This document shows positions 10,424 through 19,487 of a stretch of 64,000 nt of DNA, in pieces. Source of the DNA: Bacteroidota bacterium (GTDB lineage: Bacteria; Bacteroidota; Bacteroidia; NS11-12g; UBA955); contig JAURFW010000008.1 in NCBI GenBank assembly GCA_030834125.1, forward strand, positions 28,459 to 92,458, given 5' to 3'. How positions within the stretch are numbered: the stretch's first letter is position 1; each line of letters opens with the position of its first letter. The translations under genes were made by a program, and so were the position numbers. Under the pieces are notes generated by a model, which did no database searches, was not told the DNA's origin, and saw only the letters and a program-made list of their open reading frames with translations.

Positions 10424-11083
10424 ATGATCCGTTTTCAAAAGGTTCAACGATTGGTGCAAATGGAAATCGCACTTGATTATCGTAAACCAAGTATTATTGG
10501 TTCGGTAATTCTTCAGCTTGGTATTACTGCCATGTTAAGCATGTTGTCACAACCTAAAATCACCGGAAGCATTTGGAATACGCTATTCTGGATTACACTA
10601 ATTTTAGGCACTATTACAGCAATTTCAAGGAATTTTACCTTGGTATCAAAATCAAGATGGCTCTATTGGAATCAGTTATCATCACCCGCAGAGATGCTTG
10701 CTTCCAAAATGATTTATGGTTGGATTAGTATGATAGTTATGTGTATCATCAATCTAATATTTTTTACTTGGTTTATGGGGATCCCAATAATACACCTAGG
10801 CAAATATTATACTTTATTGATTCTAACTACAGGTGGAATTGCAACAATCTACACATTTATTGGGGCAATTGCTTCAAAAACGGGTAACTCAGGATTTCTC
10901 GCACCCGTTTTAAGTTTACCGTTAATTATGCCCTTGATATTAATTGGTATAAAAGCATCTCAAAAAACATTAAATCCAGTATTGGTAAGTTCACTCAATA
11001 AGGATTTAATGCTTTTAGGTGCCCTAGATCTGATGATAATTATTTTATCCAGCGTTTTATTTCAAGCACTTTGGAAAGATTAA
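10424..11083 (+). CDS. ccmB: Heme exporter protein B, CcmB-type ABC permease
   Basis: This 219-residue integral membrane protein has about six hydrophobic segments (for example 'IIGSVILQLGITAML', 'LFWITLILGTITAI', 'MIVMCIINLIFFTWF', 'FLAPVLSLPLIMPLILIGI'). Its spacing and the 'SRWLYWNQLSSPAEMLASKMIYGW' region resemble CcmB, the membrane subunit of the CcmAB ABC transporter that works with CcmC/E in cytochrome c heme delivery. No other ccm gene is in the window, so it stands alone, as is common in Bacteroidota. It diverges from accC (64 bp between starts), and its 3' end overlaps prc by 4 nt tail to tail. Confidence 0.8.
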   Translation: MIRFQKVQRLVQMEIALDYRKPSIIGSVILQLGITAMLSMLSQPKITGSIWNTLFWITLILGTITAISRNFTLVSKSRWLYWNQLSSPAEMLASKMIYGWISMIVMCIINLIFFTWFMGIPIIHLGKYYTLLILTTGGIATIYTFIGAIASKTGNSGFLAPVLSLPLIMPLILIGIKASQKTLNPVLVSSLNKDLMLLGALDLMIIILSSVLFQALWKD

Positions 11084-13167
11084 TCGTTCCAGCACTTTAA
11101 TACTTCAAGAGCCACATCAAGTCCTGCATCTTTCGAATAACTCTTCATCCAAACTTTACGTTGCTCTGTTTTGATACTATCCCCTTGTACTTCGTTCAAA
11201 TCTATGGACAATGGGTATAAAGTGTCTGTTCTGCTTATATATTTATAATCCTTAAACTCTTTATCTTTTTCATTAATCTCTATCTTGAATTTTTTAAATT
11301 CTTCAAGAGAAAGCGGATATGTCATACCTTTACGGAGGTCTGCAATTTGTTTTGATCTCTTTGAAACCAATTTATAGTAATCGGATTTTGAAACTATTTT
11401 ATTACCTTGATTAATTGCTTGTTTGTATGATTTATTCTCAATTTCTGTGTATTTCGCTTTGGGAATTTCATCAAATTCTAGATGATAGTCCATCTCTTTT
11501 TCTCCCCTATCAATTTCATCATATACATCTGGCAAAATAACATCGGGCTCTACACCAACTAATTGTGTAGTTCCCCCATTAATTCGGTAAAACTTCTGAA
11601 TTGTTACCTTGATATCACCAAAGCCTCTAGGGAATACGGCAGTAGAACCACCTCTCAATGGGATCATTGTTTGAACAGTTCCTTTACCAAAAGTGCTTTT
11701 TGAACCAACAATTACAGCTCTTTTGTAGTCTTGCAATGCAGCGGCCAAAATCTCAGAAGCAGATGCACTGTAGGTATTTGTCATAACTACCAAAGGACCG
11801 TCATATTGAGTTCTTGTATCTTGGTCGCTTGCTTGTTGAATTCTTCCACTCGGGTCTTTAACCTGAACTACAGGTCCTGAAGAAATAAACAATCCACTCA
11901 TGTCTATAGCATCTGCAAGACTTCCTCCTCCATTATTTCTTAAATCTAAAATAATTCCTTTTACCTTTTCATCCTTAAGTTTTGAAATCTCTTTTGCAAC
12001 ATCCCCTGAAGAATGCCTTCCTCTTCCCTCTGCAGAAAAATCAGCATAAAAGCTCGGCAATTGAACAACTCCATATTTATCTCCTTCAAACTCCACTAAA
12101 GCACTTCTTGCATAAGACTCCTCAATTACAACAACATCTCTAACAATGGGTACTACTTGAATAACACCATCAGGCTTTTTAACTGTTAAGCGTACCTCAG
12201 TGCCTTTTTTACCTCTGATTAATTGAATGGCATCATCCAATTTCATATCAACAACATCTACAGGCTCTTCGTCTGCTTGACCTACTTTTAGAATAAGGTC
12301 TCCTGCCTTCAAATCTCCTTGTTTATAACTAGCACTACCTGGTACAATTCTTTCAACTTTTATATAGCCATCTCTCTCGGAAAGTGTAGCTCCAATACCC
12401 TCCAACTTTCCAGTCATTGATATATCGAAATTATCTCTATCTGCAGGAGGAAAATAATTAGTATGTGGATCGTAAACCTCTGCAATGGTATTGGCAAAAA
12501 AGGCAATTTGGTCTTGTCGGTCCATTTTTCTCCAGCGTTTGAACCAATTTGAAACTAAATCTTTGGTTTCCGCTCTTGCTTTTAACTCCAAAGTGTCAAA
12601 AGGTTTAATATTCTTTAGTGAATCTGGACCTTTCAAGTTTTTCTGTCCTTCTAACTTGTTATAAAGTTTATCTACAGTTTGGTATCTGGTCCATAAATTC
12701 CATAATTGGATTATCTCCTCTAAGTTTTTAGGATAGTTTTTTTGATCTTCACCTTGGAAATATTCCAATTCTTCCGAATAATTGTAAGGCTTTTCAAGCT
12801 GTGCTATTACTAATGGTTCAATGTAATCCAAACGTGCTTGCATTACCTTCCATACGGTATCAAAGAAATCAAATCTTCCTGCATTTACTTGATCATCGAT
12901 TGAATATTTATAAGTGCTGAATTTTACAATATCTTCTTGAGTAAAAAACTGCTTATTGCCATCCATATTTTCCAATGTATTTTGAAAAACTTTTACGGAA
13001 AAAGAGTCATTTAATTCGAGAGGCGCATAATGCTGGCGGTTTAGCGTATAGATAATCCTTTTGAGGACTGGCTCTTCATCGGAAAACGGCTTATTACTAC
13101 AAAATGAAAGCACCAGTAGCACAGCGGCTACAGAGCTTAAGGAAATCCACTTCTTATACCCTATCAT
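11080..13167 (-). CDS. prc: Carboxy-terminal processing protease (tail-specific protease, S41), lipoprotein
   Basis: This 695-residue periplasmic serine protease cleaves proteins at their C-terminus. The N-terminus 'VLLVLSFCSN' is a lipobox, so it is probably a lipoprotein. A helical TSP N-terminal region spans about 25-235 ('YDPHTNYFPPADRDNF'), followed by a PDZ domain (about 240-330, 'GIGATLSERDGYIKVERIVPG'), then the S41 core with the catalytic Ser in 'TYSASASEI' (about 465) and Lys in 'STFGKGT' (about 491), plus a C-terminal helical domain. Length and order match Prc/Tsp rather than the shorter CtpA. It follows the M49-like gene by 3 nt, so the two peptidases form an operon. Confidence 0.9.
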   Translation of the reverse strand: MIGYKKWISLSSVAAVLLVLSFCSNKPFSDEEPVLKRIIYTLNRQHYAPLELNDSFSVKVFQNTLENMDGNKQFFTQEDIVKFSTYKYSIDDQVNAGRFDFFDTVWKVMQARLDYIEPLVIAQLEKPYNYSEELEYFQGEDQKNYPKNLEEIIQLWNLWTRYQTVDKLYNKLEGQKNLKGPDSLKNIKPFDTLELKARAETKDLVSNWFKRWRKMDRQDQIAFFANTIAEVYDPHTNYFPPADRDNFDISMTGKLEGIGATLSERDGYIKVERIVPGSASYKQGDLKAGDLILKVGQADEEPVDVVDMKLDDAIQLIRGKKGTEVRLTVKKPDGVIQVVPIVRDVVVIEESYARSALVEFEGDKYGVVQLPSFYADFSAEGRGRHSSGDVAKEISKLKDEKVKGIILDLRNNGGGSLADAIDMSGLFISSGPVVQVKDPSGRIQQASDQDTRTQYDGPLVVMTNTYSASASEILAAALQDYKRAVIVGSKSTFGKGTVQTMIPLRGGSTAVFPRGFGDIKVTIQKFYRINGGTTQLVGVEPDVILPDVYDEIDRGEKEMDYHLEFDEIPKAKYTEIENKSYKQAINQGNKIVSKSDYYKLVSKRSKQIADLRKGMTYPLSLEEFKKFKIEINEKDKEFKDYKYISRTDTLYPLSIDLNEVQGDSIKTEQRKVWMKSYSKDAGLDVALEVLKCWND

Positions 13168-13170
13168 CTA

Positions 13171-15054
13171 TTATTTTCTTTCTCCTTTTGAATCCGCCGC
13201 CTCTTCAGCATATTTTTCTAATCCTAATGTACGAATACCTTGATCAAAAACAATATCAACTGGAATATTTGCAGCGTTTAAACCGTCTATTTGGGTTTTA
13301 AGACTATCGCCAATTTTTCCTCTCCCACTTAGCATGGTATTAACTCCATCCACATTACCATCTCCCTGGAGAATTAATAATTCAGCCGCTAACGATTCGA
13401 TTGCGGATCTCATTTTTGCAACATCTACTTTCATTCCTTTATTGGTAGATTCTAAACAACCGCTGTTCATGAGTGTGTTGAATGTTATCATATTTGCTTT
13501 TCCATGTGCACTTGAAGCACCGAAACGTACAGATCTGTACACAGAAGCAACAAATGTTACATAGAAATCTTCTAAGTCACCATCAAGTTCTTTCATATCA
13601 ATCAACTTAGTTACCATGTAAAGGCCTAGTACATCTGCTTTACATTCTTCAATGGCCGAATAGGTTGCTCCAAGAGCTTCACGAACTGTCTGATCTTGAT
13701 TATCGATAAGATTTTTAATACCTAAACCATGCGCCACCTCATGAAACATTACATTCGAAAAGAATGCATTGAAGTTGATTTTTTTGCGTTGTGAAGGGTG
13801 AATTACTTTCTCCGAAATAGGAACTACTATTTCATCAAATTTTGCCTTCATGGTATTCTTCAATTGAGAACGTCGCGTTCCAAAATATTCTTGGATTACT
13901 TCATGGTTTGGCAAGTTAACCGCGATGGTTTTACTTCCCGAATTACAATCTCCAGCGTAATAAATCGCATCAAAAACGGCCAATTGGCTCATAGGCTTTT
14001 CTGGTCTTTCAACAGGTGGAAACCCTTCTATCTCGATAATTTCTGAAATTTCGCCTACTGCTTCCTCAATAACATTCCCATTTTCATCTATTGTCGGCTC
14101 TACAGTTTCTGTTTCACTAACATTTGGACCTAATGAGGGTTTATATTTTTCTTCAACCGGTAAACCAGCTTGAAGTTCAGGTAGGAGAGCAACATACTTT
14201 TCTAGTTTTGCACCCCACTCACGATCACGTACCAGCACGTAAGCTTCAAATGAAGTTTTTGAACCTGTAAGTTTATCCTCGTAATTTTCAATTGGCCCAA
14301 TAATTATATCTAAGTGGGAATTTAAATTCAACCAAGAGATATCAGAAATTATATAATCGTTAGTAAACAGAGCATCAATTCTTTGGATCAAATATTCTGC
14401 AAATTTTGGATCTTCTTCTTGAATAGCTTCGGATGCGGCTCTTAATGCTTCTGTCAAAGGAATCAACTCCTTTTGATACACCATTGAATAACTCTCTATC
14501 TCTATCTCTTTTCCATTTAAAGTAGGAAATCTTTCACGGGGAGGTGGCATTTGCCCCATTTTTTGATACTTTTCTGCATCCTTAGGATCGAAATAATAGA
14601 CCACAGTATAGGGATCAAAAACCCTAAACTTCATATCTTCCATTACTTGACTTGGGTCAAAACCGTCAGGATAAAAATTCACCCCTTTTGTTTTTGCTCC
14701 AACGCTTGCTACAAAAGGTTCATCATTATTCAAGCGATCCCACGGACCGTAATTTATTTTTATAAATTGCTTAAGGTCAGGATCTTTAATTCCTTTCAAG
14801 GCTTCATCTTTACTCATATAAGACTGCATCCAGAAAATATTATCTGCGTGCTCCGCTGCCTTAATGAGATGGACAATACATTTTCTCTCTGCATCTGACA
14901 ATTCACTTGTATCCGTAGTTAGTGTTATTTGTTTGTAACTATTTAGTCTATCTTTTAACGGATAACCCTTTTTCACTTTTTGAGCATTCAAGCTAGACGC
15001 TATAATTAAACCTGTGGTTAAAATTATTGCGCGTTCTAATTTTCGTATGGCCAT
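13171..15054 (-). CDS. M49-like zinc metallopeptidase (dipeptidyl-peptidase III family), exported
   Basis: This 627-residue protein has a signal peptide ('AIILTTGLIIASSLNAQ', cleavage about residue 25). The central and C-terminal parts carry 'MFHEVAHGLGIKN' (about 430) and, about 35 residues later, 'IEECKADVLGLY', a pairing typical of peptidase family M49, where a zinc HExx(x)H helix is followed by an EExxAD/E glutamate. Here the motif reads HEVAH (HExxH), one residue shorter than HExxGH in classical dipeptidyl-peptidase III. It probably removes dipeptides or small peptides in the periplasm. It leads an operon with prc. A promoter element ends 4 nt before its ATG. Confidence 0.75.
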   Translation of the reverse strand: MAIRKLERAIILTTGLIIASSLNAQKVKKGYPLKDRLNSYKQITLTTDTSELSDAERKCIVHLIKAAEHADNIFWMQSYMSKDEALKGIKDPDLKQFIKINYGPWDRLNNDEPFVASVGAKTKGVNFYPDGFDPSQVMEDMKFRVFDPYTVVYYFDPKDAEKYQKMGQMPPPRERFPTLNGKEIEIESYSMVYQKELIPLTEALRAASEAIQEEDPKFAEYLIQRIDALFTNDYIISDISWLNLNSHLDIIIGPIENYEDKLTGSKTSFEAYVLVRDREWGAKLEKYVALLPELQAGLPVEEKYKPSLGPNVSETETVEPTIDENGNVIEEAVGEISEIIEIEGFPPVERPEKPMSQLAVFDAIYYAGDCNSGSKTIAVNLPNHEVIQEYFGTRRSQLKNTMKAKFDEIVVPISEKVIHPSQRKKINFNAFFSNVMFHEVAHGLGIKNLIDNQDQTVREALGATYSAIEECKADVLGLYMVTKLIDMKELDGDLEDFYVTFVASVYRSVRFGASSAHGKANMITFNTLMNSGCLESTNKGMKVDVAKMRSAIESLAAELLILQGDGNVDGVNTMLSGRGKIGDSLKTQIDGLNAANIPVDIVFDQGIRTLGLEKYAEEAADSKGERK

Positions 15055-15058
15055 CTTA

Positions 15059-15087
15059 CAAAAATAAGAGGAACATCAACTATTCAA
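15059..15087 (-). promoter_or_regulatory. Promoter for the M49-like peptidase/prc operon
   Basis: On the minus strand TTG (15087-15085, in a T-rich run), an 18-nt spacer and a perfect TATTTTTG (15066-15059). Only TAAG separates the element from the ATG at 15054, so the transcript is probably leaderless. Confidence 0.65.
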
Positions 15088-15187
15088 AAAACATCGATTA
15101 AAATGATGGAAATAAACGATAAAAATCTTAACCATAACGATTGCATAAAAAAAAGTGGCAAATTAATACCGACTTTTGAATTATTCG

Positions 15188-16198
15188 ATGGACAAGGAAC
15201 CACAAAATAAGTTTATTACAGATATTCTTTCTATTGATCTTTCTGCTAAAATATTTGAGGCTTTCCCTAATAAATCAGAATCAATTAAAATTGGCACCAA
15301 TTCATATCCTACTTCAATTGTAGAATTAAATAGACCTACAGGAAAATATATTCACAGAATATTAATTGGTTTATTTAACCTCTTTAGCAGAAAAGGGATG
15401 ATTAGAACCTTGGGTAACACCTGTGCACCTGGATTATTATTTCCCAAATTAAATTCAGGTGAAGGCATCAAACAATTTCAAATCAACAATAAAATTTGGG
15501 GTATAGTCTCCGCAAATATCCTTGGTTACAGCAAATATCCGGATTCAGTTACAGTTGAAGCAAAGCCTTTTATGGTTTTAAATCTACATCCTAAATGGAA
15601 AAGCTTCGAGGATTATTTAGCTGCCTTTACATCTAAATACAGAGTAAGGGCCAAAAAAGTACTCAAAGAAAGTGGTGAAATTGAAAAACGCAGAATTGAT
15701 CAGTTACCTTCAAATGAATGGATAGCTGTTTGCGGTAAATTATTAGCCGAATCTCTTCAAAATAAAACAATCGCTCTTGGTAAAAACCTACCTCAATTAT
15801 TGCATTGCTATCACAAGTCACTTGGAGCTAACTTTCATGTTTATGGGTATTACTCTGGAGGAAAATTGATTGGCTTTATCTCTTGTATATTGGATGGGCC
15901 TAATCTTTTTGCCATGCACTTAGGAATGCATGAGAAAATTGCCTCTCATACAAAACTATATCAAAGAATGCTTATGGATTTAATAGATGTTTCCCTATCC
16001 AATTCAATAAAGAGTATTCATTTTGGAAGAACTGGTACTGAAATAAAGAGTACTCTTGGAGCTATTCCTGTTACTAATTCATTTGTAGTTTTTACCAAAT
16101 CCAAATTTCTTCTATTTCTATTCCGATTGTACGCCAAATACTTTCAAAAACAAGAAAAATACAAATTACGAAGACCTTTTAAAGAAGAATTTTATTGA
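15188..16198 (+). CDS. GNAT/FemAB-like acyltransferase-fold protein
   Basis: This 336-residue cytoplasmic protein has no signal peptide. The C-terminal half ('FHVYGYYSGGKLIGFISCILDG', 'LYQRMLMDLIDVSL', 'SIHFGRTG') looks like the Acetyltransf_6/BioF2-like GNAT fold that also occurs in FemAB-type aminoacyltransferases. The N-terminal half is less clear. I prefer ATG 15188 to the track's TTG 15176, which sits inside a TTTTG run. A role in modifying a cell-envelope or lipid precursor is possible but not shown. It precedes the C1 peptidase by 21 nt. Confidence 0.5.
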   Translation: MDKEPQNKFITDILSIDLSAKIFEAFPNKSESIKIGTNSYPTSIVELNRPTGKYIHRILIGLFNLFSRKGMIRTLGNTCAPGLLFPKLNSGEGIKQFQINNKIWGIVSANILGYSKYPDSVTVEAKPFMVLNLHPKWKSFEDYLAAFTSKYRVRAKKVLKESGEIEKRRIDQLPSNEWIAVCGKLLAESLQNKTIALGKNLPQLLHCYHKSLGANFHVYGYYSGGKLIGFISCILDGPNLFAMHLGMHEKIASHTKLYQRMLMDLIDVSLSNSIKSIHFGRTGTEIKSTLGAIPVTNSFVVFTKSKFLLFLFRLYAKYFQKQEKYKLRRPFKEEFY

Positions 16199-16207
16199 TG
16201 TATTTCC

Positions 16208-16215
16208 TATATTTG
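16208..16215 (+). promoter_or_regulatory. -7 element (TATATTTG) before the C1 peptidase
   Basis: A perfect TAnnTTTG ends 4 nt (GAAA) before the GTG start at 16220. No -33 TTG is seen at the usual distance. A leaderless GTG-initiated mRNA is implied if it is active. Confidence 0.5.
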
Positions 16216-16219
16216 GAAA

Positions 16220-17404
16220 GTGAGAAAGTTAGTTTTAACCCTGATTTGTGCGGGAGTTTCTTCCGTGAGCATAGCACAAACTACAAATAAAGAAGGCAGC
16301 AATTACAAATTTGAAAAGATACATGCTGTAGATAAAACAAACATTAAAGATCAGTGCAGAACTGGAACCTGTTGGAGTTACAGCACTCTTTCCATGCTTG
16401 AGTCTGAACTAATTAGAAATGGAAAAGGCGATGTGGATTTAAGTGAAATGTTTATTGCTAGAATGGCATATGTAGATAAAGCAATAACTTACGTTCGAAT
16501 GAATGGTAGACATCAATTCGACCAAGGTGGGGAAGGACATGACATACCTTATATAATTGCTAAATACGGCATAGTTCCTGAGTCTGTTTACACTGGACTA
16601 GTGAATGGTCAAAAACGCCATAACCATAGCGAATTAATGTCTGTATTGAAACCTGTAGTTGATGCAATAGCTGCGAAAAAACCGGGAACAATTGGAATGG
16701 AGTGGATAGATGCGGTAAATGGTATTTTGGATGCATACTTAGGCAAAGTACCAGAATCATTTGAGTATAAAGGTAAAACTTACACCCCCCAATCTTTTGC
16801 CAAATCGTTGGATTTAAACATGAGTGATTACGTTGTATTAACTTCATTTACACATCATCCATATTACAGTTCATTCGCATTAGAAATTCCAGACAATTGG
16901 TCTATGCAAACTGCAATTAATGTCCCCTTGGATGAATTAACATCTACTGTAAATAATTCTCTAAATAAAGGAATTTCGGTTGCTTGGGCTACAGATGTAT
17001 CCGAAAAGGGATTCGCCTATAGAGACGGACTAGCAATCTGGGTTGCAGATTCATTAATCACTAAAAAAGGTGAGGATGACAGGCATTTCAATAATGCAGG
17101 AGCTGAAAAACATGGTTCTGTTTTTTACAACCCAACCGAAGAAATGGAGGTAACTGTTTCTGAAAGACAAGCTCAATTTAATTCTCAAAGAACAACTGAT
17201 GATCACGGAATGCATATAGTAGGATTGTACAAAGAAGCAAATGGTACTCCATTCTATCAGGTTAAAAATTCATGGGGAGATTCTAATGAAATGGGAGGTT
17301 ACCTTTTCGCAAGTGAAAACTATTTCAAAATGAAAACCATTAGCATCATGCTCCACAAGGATGGTCTAAGCAAAGACTTGAGGAAAAAACTCAATTTAGA
17401 TTAA
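16220..17404 (+). CDS. Exported C1-family cysteine peptidase, bleomycin hydrolase/PepC-like
   Basis: This 394-residue papain-fold aminopeptidase has its catalytic Cys in 'CRTGTCWSYS' (about 49), its His in 'DDHGMHIVGLY' (about 331) and its Asn in 'QVKNSWGD' (about 352), the C1B triad order. Unlike cytosolic PepC it begins with a clear signal peptide (RKLVLTLICAGVSSVSIAQ), so it acts in the periplasm or outside. The start is GTG 16220; no other start would preserve the signal peptide. It probably trims peptides for uptake, alongside the Prc and M49-like peptidases nearby. Confidence 0.88.
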   Translation: MRKLVLTLICAGVSSVSIAQTTNKEGSNYKFEKIHAVDKTNIKDQCRTGTCWSYSTLSMLESELIRNGKGDVDLSEMFIARMAYVDKAITYVRMNGRHQFDQGGEGHDIPYIIAKYGIVPESVYTGLVNGQKRHNHSELMSVLKPVVDAIAAKKPGTIGMEWIDAVNGILDAYLGKVPESFEYKGKTYTPQSFAKSLDLNMSDYVVLTSFTHHPYYSSFALEIPDNWSMQTAINVPLDELTSTVNNSLNKGISVAWATDVSEKGFAYRDGLAIWVADSLITKKGEDDRHFNNAGAEKHGSVFYNPTEEMEVTVSERQAQFNSQRTTDDHGMHIVGLYKEANGTPFYQVKNSWGDSNEMGGYLFASENYFKMKTISIMLHKDGLSKDLRKKLNLD

Positions 17405-17410
17405 TCATTA

Positions 17411-17446
17411 GTTAATGCATCATTAATATATTAACGATGCCATAAC
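17411..17446. repeat. 36-bp imperfect palindrome
   Basis: GTTAATGCATCATTAATA and TATTAACGATGCCATAAC pair at 15 of 18 positions with essentially no loop. It sits 7 nt after the C1 peptidase stop and more than 100 nt before the ald promoter element. It has no T-tract, so it is not a normal intrinsic terminator; an mRNA-stabilising fold or a protein-binding dyad is possible. Confidence 0.6.
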
Positions 17447-17552
17447 TACAACATAGCAATTTGCTTTTTCTGAAGGATTTAATAAAATATGCGATGGATT
17501 GGATAACCAAATCCCTTATTCGTTAAATAGCCTAAAATAGTCTCGAGGTTAT

Positions 17553-17560
17553 TATATTTG
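17553..17560 (+). promoter_or_regulatory. ald promoter -7 element (TATATTTG)
   Basis: A perfect TAnnTTTG lies 17 nt before the ald ATG, giving a leader of about 12 nt. A matching -33 TTG is not obvious. Confidence 0.55.
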
Positions 17561-17577
17561 CGAAAAATTTATTCGAA

Positions 17578-18690
17578 ATGATCATCGGGGTACCCAAAGA
17601 AATTAAAAACAACGAGAATCGCGTGGCCGTTACACCCGCAGGAGTTGCAGAGTTCGTTAAACACGGTCATACCGTATATGTGCAAGAAACAGCTGGTGCT
17701 GGTAGTGGATTCTCAAATGAGGAATACACCGAAGTAGGGGCAAAACTTCTTCCAACAATAGAAGAAGTATATGCAATTGCTGAAATGATTGTTAAGGTAA
17801 AAGAGCCTATTGAAGCTGAGTATAAATTAATTAAAAAGGATCAATTATTGTTTACTTACTTTCACTTTGCAAGTTACGAACCATTAACACATGCGATGAT
17901 TGAAAATGGTTCAGTATGTTTAGCATACGAAACTGTTGAAGTAAATCGCACATTACCATTATTGGTTCCAATGAGTGAGGTTGCTGGAAGAATGAGCGTT
18001 CAAGAAGGTGCTAAATATCTCGAAAAGCCTATGGGTGGAAGAGGTATCCTTTTAGGAGGTGTACCCGGTGTTAAACCTGCAAATGTTGTTGTATTAGGTG
18101 GTGGTATTGTGGGAACACAAGCAGCAAAAATGGCGGCTGGTCTTGGTGCAAACGTAACCATTATGGATATTAGCTTAAATCGTTTGAGACAATTAGACGA
18201 TATAATGCCTGCTAATGTTACTACACAATATTCCAACGAGTACAATATTCGTGAAGCAGTTAAAACCGCAGATTTAGTAATTGGAGGTGTACTTATACCA
18301 GGAGCAAAGGCACCTAAGTTAATTACTCGAGATATGTTACCTACTATGAGAGAAGGTACAGTAATTGTTGACGTTGCAATTGACCAGGGAGGATGTTTTG
18401 AAACATCAAAACCAACAACTCATGCAGATCCTACATACGTAATTGATGGAGTAGTTCATTATTGCGTAGCGAATATGCCTGGAGCTGTTCCTTACACATC
18501 CACATTAGCACTAACTAATGCAACACTTCCATATGCTATTCATTTAGCCAATAAAGGCTGGAAAAAAGCTTGCAATGATGATGCTAACCTAAAGTTAGGA
18601 TTAAACGTTGTAAACGGTAAAGTAGTATATGAAGGTGTAAGTACTGCATTTAATTTACCTTACACTCCGGTTGAGGAGGTATTGAATTAA
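17578..18690 (+). CDS. ald: Alanine dehydrogenase
   Basis: This 370-residue enzyme interconverts L-alanine and pyruvate plus ammonia with NAD(H). The N-terminus 'MIIGVPKEIKNNENRVAVTP' is diagnostic of the AlaDH/PNT family. Also visible are the substrate-binding Lys in 'VKVKEP' and His in 'YFHFAS', and the NAD motif 'VVLGGGIVGTQAAKMAAGLGANV' (about 169-192). Length matches AlaDH rather than transhydrogenase PntA. A perfect -7 element lies just upstream. Its TAA shares the A of the next gene's ATG, so the hydrolase downstream is translationally coupled. Confidence 0.95.
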   Translation: MIIGVPKEIKNNENRVAVTPAGVAEFVKHGHTVYVQETAGAGSGFSNEEYTEVGAKLLPTIEEVYAIAEMIVKVKEPIEAEYKLIKKDQLLFTYFHFASYEPLTHAMIENGSVCLAYETVEVNRTLPLLVPMSEVAGRMSVQEGAKYLEKPMGGRGILLGGVPGVKPANVVVLGGGIVGTQAAKMAAGLGANVTIMDISLNRLRQLDDIMPANVTTQYSNEYNIREAVKTADLVIGGVLIPGAKAPKLITRDMLPTMREGTVIVDVAIDQGGCFETSKPTTHADPTYVIDGVVHYCVANMPGAVPYTSTLALTNATLPYAIHLANKGWKKACNDDANLKLGLNVVNGKVVYEGVSTAFNLPYTPVEEVLN

Positions 18691-19463
18691 TGAGTTCAAT
18701 TGTAAACCATAAGGTTTACGGAGAAGACAATTCAAAAGCCATTTACATACTACATGGTGTATTTGGTATGTTGGATAATTGGCACTATACGGCCAAACAT
18801 CTTTCAGAAAAATATAGAGTAATCACTTTTGACGCTCGGAATCATGGAAAATCTTTCCATGATTCTGATTGCTCATATAATGCCATGGCCGGGGACCTAA
18901 AAGCCCTAATGGATTATCATAAAGATGAAAGCGCCATTGTATTGGGCCATTCTATGGGCGGAAAAACTTCATTAATATTTTCTGATCTTTATCCCAATTC
19001 CCTTAATCAATTAATAGTAATTGATATTGCACCTAAAGCTTACCCGGCTGGACACCTTGAATTTATTAAAGCATTCCAAAGTATTGACTTTACAAAGATA
19101 AATAACCGGAAAGAGGCTGATGAGGCCTTCACTCCGTTTGCACCAATAGCACCTATCAGACAATTTCTATTAAAGAATATTGAGTCAAGGTCAGAAGGTG
19201 GGTATCAACTGAAAATCAACATTAATGCCTTAGCTAAACAATATCCAGCAATAATTGGAGGGATCAATTTAACAGGTAAATATCATGGCAGAATTGACTT
19301 TATTAAAGGTGAAAAAAGTGGATATATTAAAGAGGAGGATCAAGTAAAATTATCACAACTATTTAAAGAGGTTCACTTCCATAATGTACCAAAGGCAGGC
19401 CATTGGGTTCATGCCGACAACCCAGAGTATTTCCTAAATCTATTATCAAGCATACTACCTTAA
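18690..19463 (+). CDS. Alpha/beta-fold hydrolase (YbfF-like esterase)
   Basis: This 257-residue cytoplasmic hydrolase has an early oxyanion segment 'ILHGVFGMLDNW', the nucleophile elbow 'LGHSMGGK' with catalytic Ser near residue 93, and 'HWVHADNP' with the catalytic His near 240. It resembles YbfF-type esterases acting on short-chain acyl esters or acyl-CoA, but the substrate is unknown. It overlaps ald by 1 nt. Confidence 0.8.
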   Translation: MSSIVNHKVYGEDNSKAIYILHGVFGMLDNWHYTAKHLSEKYRVITFDARNHGKSFHDSDCSYNAMAGDLKALMDYHKDESAIVLGHSMGGKTSLIFSDLYPNSLNQLIVIDIAPKAYPAGHLEFIKAFQSIDFTKINNRKEADEAFTPFAPIAPIRQFLLKNIESRSEGGYQLKININALAKQYPAIIGGINLTGKYHGRIDFIKGEKSGYIKEEDQVKLSQLFKEVHFHNVPKAGHWVHADNPEYFLNLLSSILP

Positions 19464-19475
19464 ATAAAGTTTCTC

Positions 19476-19483
19476 TATTTTTG
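19476..19483 (+). promoter_or_regulatory. -7 element (TATTTTTG) before the outer-membrane protein gene
   Basis: A perfect TAnnTTTG ends 4 nt (ACCT) before ATG 19488, matching the leaderless spacing of several other genes here. No -33 element is clear. Confidence 0.5.
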
Positions 19484-19487
19484 ACCT

